Assembly (NCBI GenBank): GCA_036522515.1
Contig: DATDFQ010000016.1
Coordinates: 1 to 36,980, forward strand
Source of the DNA: Bacteroidota bacterium
GTDB lineage: Bacteria; Bacteroidota; Ignavibacteria; UBA10030; SZUA-254
Direction: 5' to 3'
Length of the DNA: 36,980 nt
The translations under genes were made by a program, and so were the position numbers. Of this stretch, positions 30,088 to 36,980 are shown piece by piece (position 1 is the first letter of the stretch; every line of letters begins with the position of its first letter). The notes beneath the pieces are model-generated. The model had not been told where the DNA came from and ran no database searches. It saw nothing but the letters and a program-made list of their open reading frames with translations.

Positions 30088-33000
30088 ATGAAAAAATTGG
30101 TAATTATCTCATTTTCATTGATTTTTTTCGCTGTTTTGCCCGTATTTGGGCAAACGTCCTGGAAGGGGACTTCCAGCACGGATTGGAGCAAAGCCGCGAA
30201 CTGGACGAACGGCGTTCCGACGGCCACAGTCGATGCCATTATCGGCGACGCGAATTTCACCGGCTCGAATCAGCCCAGCCTGACCGTTTCCTCAGTCTGC
30301 AAGTCTTTGACCATAGGAACGGGCATAAAATCGTCTTCCCTATCCGCAAAGCAATCGCTCACCGTTTACGGGAACATCACGATTGGCGTGCACGGCTCGA
30401 TCTCGCAGCAAAACCACACGATATCGCTGACGGGAAATTGGAATAATTCGGGATCCTATTCTCCCGCGGGCGGTCCCAAACACAACCCGGTCGTGAGCTT
30501 TGCCGGAACAACGCAATCGATCAATGGATCGGCCGGTTTCAGGTCTCTCACGATAAGTGCGGGCAGCACCACAAAACTGAATACCGCGGTCGGCGTTTCG
30601 CTTCTTCTGACGGTCAACGGAATACTTGATCCCAACGACTCCCCGACATATAAGATTTCCGGCAAAGGCGATATGAAGGTGAACGGATCGGGATCGATTC
30701 TGGTCAGGGCTTCTACGTTTGCGGGAAATTATGCGGTTACCGGCTCGTATTCTTTTGCCAGCACCAGCACCGTCGAGTATAGTTCGGCAACAATTGATCA
30801 AACCGTCACTAATGGCATCACCTATGGAAATCTGCGGGTGAGCGGCGGGACGACAAAAACTCTCGGCGGCAATCTGCCGGGGCTCCGGGGAAACCTGACG
30901 GTGGCGGCCGGCATACTCGATCTTTCGAGCTTTACTGCAAATCGCTCCTCCTCCGGCGGAATATTGACCGTGTCGAACGGCGCAACACTGAAAATCGGCG
31001 GGACGAATACGTTTCCCTCCAACTACGCCACCAGGGCTTTAGGGGGAATCAGCACCGTCGTCTATTCCGGCGCGAACCAGACGGTCTCGTCTCAAACGTA
31101 CGGAAATCTGCTCTTGACAAGCAGCAGCGGCTCTGCGACGAAGACAATGCCGAGCTCTGCCATGACGGTCGCGGGAAGCCTCACATCCGATATCGGGCCG
31201 GGATCATCCGTATCGTTCACAGCCAGGGCGGCCATCACGGTCAACGGCGACCTTGTGATCGGCCCGTTAACGACCTTCAATGGCGGTTCGTATCTTCACA
31301 CGATGGGTGGAAACTGGACAAACAATGGTACTTTCACCGGAGCCACGAGCTCAGTCACTCTGCGCGGCATCGCCAGGGCGATCAGCGGAGCCGGCCTCAA
31401 CAACTTCAACAATCTGACAATTACAGGCGCCGGCTTTACCGCGGCAACATCCGCCAATCTGACGATCGCCGGAAATTTTGCCACGAGCGGGGGAGGATCA
31501 TTCTCACACCTCCCGGGCGGTGCCGGAACGATCACCATGAGCGGCACAGGCAAATCGATCAGCGGAAGCGGAATCTCATTTAATAACTTCACGGTTTCCG
31601 GGACTGTCAGCACGGCAATTTCTCTGGCCATCGCGGGTGACCTGACCGCGAACGGGACGTTCACCTCGACAGCAGGCACGGTGACACTGAGCGGCGCTTC
31701 GAAATCCATCGCCGGAAGCGGTACCATCACGTTCAACGCGTTAAGCGTCACCGGATCGGTCGCAACGGCGAGGAATTTCACAATGAAGTCTGACCTATCT
31801 GTCGGCGGGGCGCTGACCGCCTCGGCCGGCACCGTTTCGTTCACAGGATCCTCGACGCTTTCGGGAAGTGCGAACCTGTACAACGTGACGCTCAATGGGA
31901 CGAAGCTCCGACTCGGGTCAGGGTCGATGCTCGGATTGGCCGGCGCTCTTACGCTCTCTGCGGGGACATTCGATGTCTCGACAAGCGCTCCCAATACCGT
32001 GATTTATAATTCCCCAGGCGCTCAGACAGTGGCATCGGCTACCTACCATAACCTGACCATCTCGGGAGCCGGGACGAAGACAGCAGCCGGTGCGCTCACG
32101 ATGAACGGCAACCTGACGATGAGCGCCGGTGCAGCGCTTTCCGCCGGAGCCTTTACCCACAAAGTGTATGGCGACTGGACAAACCTTGGAGCGTTCACGG
32201 CCGGCACAAGCACGGTTCAACTCCTGGGTTCCCGGAACGTCTCCATCACGGGCGCCACCACGTTCAACGGATTGACGCTGAACAAGGCATCTTCGGTCAA
32301 TTTACTCCAGCTGAACAACGATATCACCGTCGCAACCTTGACGATGACAACCGGTTCGATGCGCACCGGGATCAACAAAGTCACTATTACATCAACGCGG
32401 ACCGGAAATGGCATCATCATCGGCACGATTGTACACACGCATGCGTTTTCAAGCGGCACGCCCTTTGCATTCGAAGGACCGAATAATACCATTGCGTTCA
32501 CAAGCGGCGCCGGAGGGGTCTCCTCGGTGGCGGTGACGGTGAGGCAGGCCCTCATCACCGATTTTCCGTTTGGCGGTTCAGTGAATCGTGATTACAACGT
32601 TAGCGTGACCGGCACCGGCTCTTACCTGGCCACGATCCGTCTTCACTACGAAGATGGGGAATTAAACGGCAATATCGAATCGACGCTGCTGCCATGGCAT
32701 TTCAACGGATTGAGCTGGTCCGAAACCACAAAAAGCGGATCCGATTCCACCGGAAACTGGGTTGAACAAACCGGCCTCGGCGCGCTTGACGGCCGATGGA
32801 CGCTGTCGGATAACCTTGACGTCGCCCGCTGGACGGGAGCGGCGAGTCAGGCGTGGGAAGACCCGGCGAATTGGACAATTGCGGCCGGAACGCCATCGAT
32901 GCCTCCCGCTTCGACAGACATTGCCGATTTTGGCGGGACGGCGGGCGGGTATCAGCCGACACTCGCATCCGTCACGACCGTCAAGAATATCGTTTTCGAG

Positions 33001-36000
33001 AGCGCACAATCTGCGACACTCTCCATCGGCTCGGGCGGGGGTTTGACGACAAAGGGAAACACCATCGGCTCATGGCAGACGAATGCCTCTCATACCATCG
33101 ACGTCGGAGCCCAGACCTTGGCGATCGGCGGCGTCCTCCTGCTCAGTGACGGCACAAACGGGCACGCGATCAATCTGACCATCGGCTCGGGATCAGCCAC
33201 GGTGCTCGGATCGCTTATCCAATCCGGCAGCGCGGGGATATCGTGGACCGGCCCGGGAAACCTGGTCATTAATTCAGACTTTACGCGCACAGGCGGTTCG
33301 TTTAATGCGGGCTCCGGCACGGTGACCTATGCCGGGTCGGCATCGCAAGATGTTGCAGGCGGAATCACTTACAACAATCTCTCGATAAGCAAGTCTTCTG
33401 CGACAGCGACCCTTACGACCGCAGCGTCTGCCACCGGCGACCTCGCGGTCAACGGGGGGACGTTCCTTGTCAATGCGCCGCTCGTTGTGGGCGGAACCGT
33501 GACCATCGGAGCGGGAGCGACGCTGGACGGGGGTTTATCGGTCATTTCAGTGGGGGGAGACTGGTCCGGAAGCGGCTCATTCGCCTCCGGCAGTGGCACG
33601 GTGGTTCTCAACGGTGCATCCCAGCAATCCATCAGCCCGACAACATTCAACAACCTTACGGTAAACAAGTCAAACGGCAGGGCTCTGCTCACCGGCGGCC
33701 TGCCGATCAACGGAGACCTCACAGTGGCGGCCGGCACCCTCGATCTCGGAGTTTTCACCGCAAACCGGACCTCCATCGGAGGAACATTGACTCTCGCGGA
33801 TTGGACCACGCTCCGGCTTGCCGGCGCGAATAATTTTCCCATTAATTACGCAATTGTCAATATCTCAAGCAAGAGCACGGTTGAGTACTACGGCTCCGGC
33901 ACACAGATCGTCGCACCGGTGGCGTACGGCAACCTGACGTTTTCAAACGGCGGCAGCAACGTGAAGATTCTCTCGGGCAATACGACGGTCGCCGGCAATC
34001 TGCTGATTAACAGCGGCTCGACGTTTGATGCGGGCTCGTTCGCCCTCACCGTGGATGGGAACTGGAACAATAGCGGCACGTTCACTCCCTCAAGCAGCCT
34101 TGTCATTCTCGCCGGTTCGTCCAATACCCTGAGCGGCAATGCCGCGTTCAATGACCTGACGGTGACCGGCAACTACACGGCATACGGGGATATCACCGTC
34201 AACGGGACTATGACGGTCACGGGCTCGTACCAGGCGGGCGGCACGAGCACGACGTTTTCAGGCGACTTTTTCAATACGGGATCATTCCTGAGCGGCGGAA
34301 CGGTGACATTCACGGGGACGACAGTACAAACGATCGAGATGGATTCGGGTTTCGTGAGCACCGGAACCGTCAATTTCAACGGTTCCGTTTCTCCGGAATT
34401 CGTGTCGTTGACCTCTCCCACATTCGATAATGTGAACGTGAACAATACCGGAGGGATCGCCCCGAACACCGATTGGCTCGTCACCGGAGACTACATCGTC
34501 GGCGCGGGAGCAAGCTTCGTCGGAGGTCCGTACGCCTACACGATCGGCGGCACGTTCACGAACAACGGGACAGTCAGCAGCGACGGCACAATCACCTTCG
34601 ATCCGTCGGGCGCAGTGACATTGTCGCTCGGCGGCTCCTCGTTCTCCAGCACAGGACTCGTCGACTTTGGAGGCACGGGCAGCATAACGGTCACCGGCGG
34701 TCCCCTGACATTTTCATCCGTGGAGATTACCAACACCAGCGCCGGCGGCGTGACGCCGCTTTCCGACTGGACGGTGACCGGAGACCTCTATATCGCCCAA
34801 GGCTCGACCTTGAACGGCGGTTCTGGCCTCGTGTTGACGGTTTCGGGAGGCTGGACAAACAACGGAACATTCAGCGGGGGAGCCTCGACGGTCGTCCTGA
34901 ACGGCACTGACGGCACGATCAATGGGATCGGGTTGACGATGTTCGACAATCTCACAATCACGGGAACGATCACGGCGCTTGCAGACTTCACCGTGACAGG
35001 GAATTTCATCGATAACGGCAGCTTCAATGACGACAACGCAACCATCACCTTTGCCGGGAATTCATCTTCGACCATCGGCGGCTCGATAACGCCTCTTCCC
35101 TTCGATCAATTGATCATCGATAAGAACTCGGCGACAACCACGCTCGCATCCAACATCACGGGCCTCGAGGTGCTGACCGTTGTGAGCGGGACACTGAACC
35201 TCGCCGGCTACACGGTCACGCAGAATGATTCCGGCGGAACGTTGACGCTTGACGCCGGTGCGATTCTCGTCCTGGGAGGATCGAACGTTCTTCCGGTATT
35301 TGACGTCTATGTCTTCGATCCGGCCAGCATCATCGTCTACGGGGGATCGGGTTACCAGACTCTTTCGACGACCCCGACGTACGGAAGTCTTGACATCACC
35401 GGCGGGACAGTGGTCGCCGGAGGGAATCTGACGATCACCGGCGACCTGACGATTTCAGGCGGGACGTTTGTGGGAGGACCAGACACGATTGCCATCGGCG
35501 GAGATTGGCAGATGACCGGAGGGACCTTCTCGAACGCCGGCACGACGGTTCTCTTCAACGGCACGGGACCCGACACCATCGGGTCGACCGGCGCATTCAG
35601 CAATCTCACGGTGGATTTGACTTCAGGTACGTTATCGCTTGTGACGAATATCGTCGTCGACGGAGTGCTCAATCTGATCAACGGTGTCGTCGTCACCGGT
35701 GCGGATACGTTGATCATCGGTCCGGGAGGAAGTGTGACGCGAACGGACGGGTATGTCGACGGCAATCTTGAAAAATATATTGCCCCGGGAGCGGCCTCCG
35801 CGACATTTGAAATAGGCGATGCAAACAACTACACGCCGGTCAATGTCTCGTTCACAAACGTGACGTCGGCAGGCTATATTACGGCCAGCACAAACCCCGG
35901 CGAGCATCCCAGCATCTCGTCGTCCCTGATCAACCCACTGAAGGACGTCAACCGGTACTGGACCTTATCAAACAACGGGACCGCGTTTTCGAGTTACAAC

Positions 36001-36980
36001 GCGACCTTCAACTTCGCGCCGGCCGACGTTGATCCCGGAGCGAATCCGTACGCGTTCATCGGCCAGAAGTTCGACCTGGGAAATTGGATCACTCCCACGG
36101 TGGGGGCCCGAACGCCGACAAGCACTCAGATGACCGGCCTGACCTCATTCAGCGATTTTGCCGTCGGCGAAAACAAGCCCGATACGATCTTTGCCACCTC
36201 GGGGGCAAACGGATCGATTTCACCATCGGCCGGGGTCGTCGTAAATTACGGATCGGACACAACGTTCGCGATCACACCCGCAACGGGTTGCCGCGTCGCG
36301 GACGTGGTCGTCGACGGAAACTCGGTGGGTCCGGTTCTAAGCTACAAGTTTACAAATGTTACGCTCAACCATACGATCGCGGCATCGTTCGCAATCACGA
36401 CGGACACGATCCTGGCGAGCGCCGGAGCGAACGGCTCGATCAATCCGGCCGGAATGACGGTCGTGAACTACGGCGGCAGCCAGAGTTACACGTTCGTGCC
36501 GAACGCAGGCTATCACGTCATTGATGCGGTCGTGGACGGAAACTCGATAGGAGCGGTCGGCGGCTACGCATTCTCTAATGTCACGGCGAATCACACGGTC
36601 AGCGTCAGCTTTGCGATCGACCAACTCACCATCGCGGCCTCATCGGGCGCGAACGGCTCGATCACTCCTGCGGGCGGTGTCAGCGTGGCGTACGGCGGAA
36701 ACCAGAGCTTCTCCATCGTTCCCAACGCGGGATACAACATCTCCGACGTCGTGGTCGACGGGATTTCAGTCGGAGCAGTGCCGGGCTACGACTTTACCAA
36801 CGTGACGGGCGACCACAGCATCATCGCCAGCTTCACGATCAACGGATACACCGTGACCGCGACATCCGGCCTGCACGGTGCGATTGCTCCGGCGGGACCG
36901 ATCAGCGCAAACGCGGGAGATAATCTCGGCTTCACGATGACGCCGGACGCCGGTTATCACATCCAGAGCGTGCTGGTCGA
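30088..36980 (+). CDS. Giant secreted beta-strand-repeat protein, 3' end outside the window
   Basis: I translated this frame by hand and found no stop from the ATG at 30088 to the window end: at least 2297 codons. A clear signal peptide (MKKLVIISFSLIFFAVLPVFG, 1-21) is followed by WKGTSSTDWSKAANWTNGVP, a W..W..NW..G.P motif repeated near residue 915 (WTGAASQAWEDPANW). Most of 60-1890 is Gly/Ser/Thr/Asn-rich degenerate beta-strand repeat (patterns such as NLTVSGS.., AGTVTFSG.., W.NNGTFT.G), typical of beta-helical adhesins. Residues about 1894-2030 form a separate domain, and from 2032 about 72-residue InlB-like repeats begin. It is likely a cell-surface adhesin or S-layer-like protein, perhaps exported like the SBBP protein; the C-terminal sorting domain, if any, is not in view. 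Antisense frames here are shadows. Confidence 0.88.
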   Translation, partial: MKKLVIISFSLIFFAVLPVFGQTSWKGTSSTDWSKAANWTNGVPTATVDAIIGDANFTGSNQPSLTVSSVCKSLTIGTGIKSSSLSAKQSLTVYGNITIGVHGSISQQNHTISLTGNWNNSGSYSPAGGPKHNPVVSFAGTTQSINGSAGFRSLTISAGSTTKLNTAVGVSLLLTVNGILDPNDSPTYKISGKGDMKVNGSGSILVRASTFAGNYAVTGSYSFASTSTVEYSSATIDQTVTNGITYGNLRVSGGTTKTLGGNLPGLRGNLTVAAGILDLSSFTANRSSSGGILTVSNGATLKIGGTNTFPSNYATRALGGISTVVYSGANQTVSSQTYGNLLLTSSSGSATKTMPSSAMTVAGSLTSDIGPGSSVSFTARAAITVNGDLVIGPLTTFNGGSYLHTMGGNWTNNGTFTGATSSVTLRGIARAISGAGLNNFNNLTITGAGFTAATSANLTIAGNFATSGGGSFSHLPGGAGTITMSGTGKSISGSGISFNNFTVSGTVSTAISLAIAGDLTANGTFTSTAGTVTLSGASKSIAGSGTITFNALSVTGSVATARNFTMKSDLSVGGALTASAGTVSFTGSSTLSGSANLYNVTLNGTKLRLGSGSMLGLAGALTLSAGTFDVSTSAPNTVIYNSPGAQTVASATYHNLTISGAGTKTAAGALTMNGNLTMSAGAALSAGAFTHKVYGDWTNLGAFTAGTSTVQLLGSRNVSITGATTFNGLTLNKASSVNLLQLNNDITVATLTMTTGSMRTGINKVTITSTRTGNGIIIGTIVHTHAFSSGTPFAFEGPNNTIAFTSGAGGVSSVAVTVRQALITDFPFGGSVNRDYNVSVTGTGSYLATIRLHYEDGELNGNIESTLLPWHFNGLSWSETTKSGSDSTGNWVEQTGLGALDGRWTLSDNLDVARWTGAASQAWEDPANWTIAAGTPSMPPASTDIADFGGTAGGYQPTLASVTTVKNIVFESAQSATLSIGSGGGLTTKGNTIGSWQTNASHTIDVGAQTLAIGGVLLLSDGTNGHAINLTIGSGSATVLGSLIQSGSAGISWTGPGNLVINSDFTRTGGSFNAGSGTVTYAGSASQDVAGGITYNNLSISKSSATATLTTAASATGDLAVNGGTFLVNAPLVVGGTVTIGAGATLDGGLSVISVGGDWSGSGSFASGSGTVVLNGASQQSISPTTFNNLTVNKSNGRALLTGGLPINGDLTVAAGTLDLGVFTANRTSIGGTLTLADWTTLRLAGANNFPINYAIVNISSKSTVEYYGSGTQIVAPVAYGNLTFSNGGSNVKILSGNTTVAGNLLINSGSTFDAGSFALTVDGNWNNSGTFTPSSSLVILAGSSNTLSGNAAFNDLTVTGNYTAYGDITVNGTMTVTGSYQAGGTSTTFSGDFFNTGSFLSGGTVTFTGTTVQTIEMDSGFVSTGTVNFNGSVSPEFVSLTSPTFDNVNVNNTGGIAPNTDWLVTGDYIVGAGASFVGGPYAYTIGGTFTNNGTVSSDGTITFDPSGAVTLSLGGSSFSSTGLVDFGGTGSITVTGGPLTFSSVEITNTSAGGVTPLSDWTVTGDLYIAQGSTLNGGSGLVLTVSGGWTNNGTFSGGASTVVLNGTDGTINGIGLTMFDNLTITGTITALADFTVTGNFIDNGSFNDDNATITFAGNSSSTIGGSITPLPFDQLIIDKNSATTTLASNITGLEVLTVVSGTLNLAGYTVTQNDSGGTLTLDAGAILVLGGSNVLPVFDVYVFDPASIIVYGGSGYQTLSTTPTYGSLDITGGTVVAGGNLTITGDLTISGGTFVGGPDTIAIGGDWQMTGGTFSNAGTTVLFNGTGPDTIGSTGAFSNLTVDLTSGTLSLVTNIVVDGVLNLINGVVVTGADTLIIGPGGSVTRTDGYVDGNLEKYIAPGAASATFEIGDANNYTPVNVSFTNVTSAGYITASTNPGEHPSISSSLINPLKDVNRYWTLSNNGTAFSSYNATFNFAPADVDPGANPYAFIGQKFDLGNWITPTVGARTPTSTQMTGLTSFSDFAVGENKPDTIFATSGANGSISPSAGVVVNYGSDTTFAITPATGCRVADVVVDGNSVGPVLSYKFTNVTLNHTIAASFAITTDTILASAGANGSINPAGMTVVNYGGSQSYTFVPNAGYHVIDAVVDGNSIGAVGGYAFSNVTANHTVSVSFAIDQLTIAASSGANGSITPAGGVSVAYGGNQSFSIVPNAGYNISDVVVDGISVGAVPGYDFTNVTGDHSIIASFTINGYTVTATSGLHGAIAPAGPISANAGDNLGFTMTPDAGYHIQSVLV
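36181..36980 (+). repeat. Tandem InlB-like (Flg_new_2 type) repeats within the giant gene
   Basis: Units start at 36181, 36403, 36619 and 36841 (222, 216 and 222 bp). Each encodes GANGSI.PAG..VVNYG....F...P..GY.V.DVVVDG.SVG....Y.F.NVT.NHTI.ASF.I. The fourth is cut by the window end, so the array may continue. Confidence 0.85.

Noticed and set aside
30340..36960. A ladder of short minus-strand frames under the giant gene
   Set aside because: Val/Pro/Thr-rich translations mirror the repetitive Gly/Thr/Asn codons of the plus-strand frame, which is open throughout.

Overview
The window is a GC-rich (about 60 % by eye, not counted) bacterial chromosome segment with no rRNA, tRNA, phage or transposase genes seen. 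The best guess is an Ignavibacteriota/Chlorobiota-type member of the FCB group. The evidence is a secreted protein ending in an Asn-Tyr-Pro-Asn-Pro-Phe-Asn-Pro sorting/FlgD-like domain, a Ser/Thr kinase with TolB/FlgO-like and TPR regions, and a DUF4953-type zinc protease. Promoters look like ordinary sigma-70 sites with 17-bp spacers rather than the -33/-7 type of Bacteroidia. The phylum is an inference.

Layout: 1-5108 (minus strand) is a signalling block: a Ser/Thr kinase with TPRs, an OmpR-type response regulator and a GAF sensor histidine kinase. 5375-5866 (plus) is an exported truncated haemoglobin. 5877-17126 (minus) holds a DUF2130 nuclease-like protein, an ABC-2 exporter (ATPase plus permease, overlapping), an isoaspartyl peptidase, an overlapping M1 aminopeptidase / DinB-like / 3-methyladenine glycosylase operon, and a secreted metzincin-type protease. 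17587-22062 (plus) has a cold-shock protein with a structured leader and terminator, then a 1.36-kaa SBBP beta-propeller-repeat surface protein. 22111-23709 (minus) is a Sll1717-type P-loop ATPase. 24141-27021 holds uncharacterised membrane proteins and a ZIP metal transporter. 27366-29653 (plus) is a tandem pair of spermidine-synthase-like membrane proteins. 30088 to the window end is one uninterrupted frame of at least 2297 codons encoding a giant secreted repeat protein, which leaves the window unfinished.

Between the genes lie four families of short palindromic dispersed repeats (called A, B, C and D here). A: strings of hairpins built on GTTCCCACGC/GCGTGGGAAC. B: a 61-62-bp double hairpin joined by GGCTACC...GGTAGCC. 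C: a 104-bp element with perfect 12-bp ends TGTCATCCTGAG. D: a 136-bp MITE-like element with 13-bp ends GGTGTCKCAATTT. Families A and C make open frames run through them and produce false N-terminal extensions, so several starts were moved downstream. All three D copies sit just upstream of a recognisable promoter. At 27128-27322 a B, an A and a D copy are stacked end to end.

No single known defence or biosynthetic cluster stands out. The most unusual items are the D-element/promoter association, the non-AUG start of the SBBP protein, the split and duplicated spermidine-synthase-like pair without the catalytic Asp, the giant adhesin-like frame, the orphan Sll1717-type ATPase, and the two-gene three-TM module at 24874-26221.
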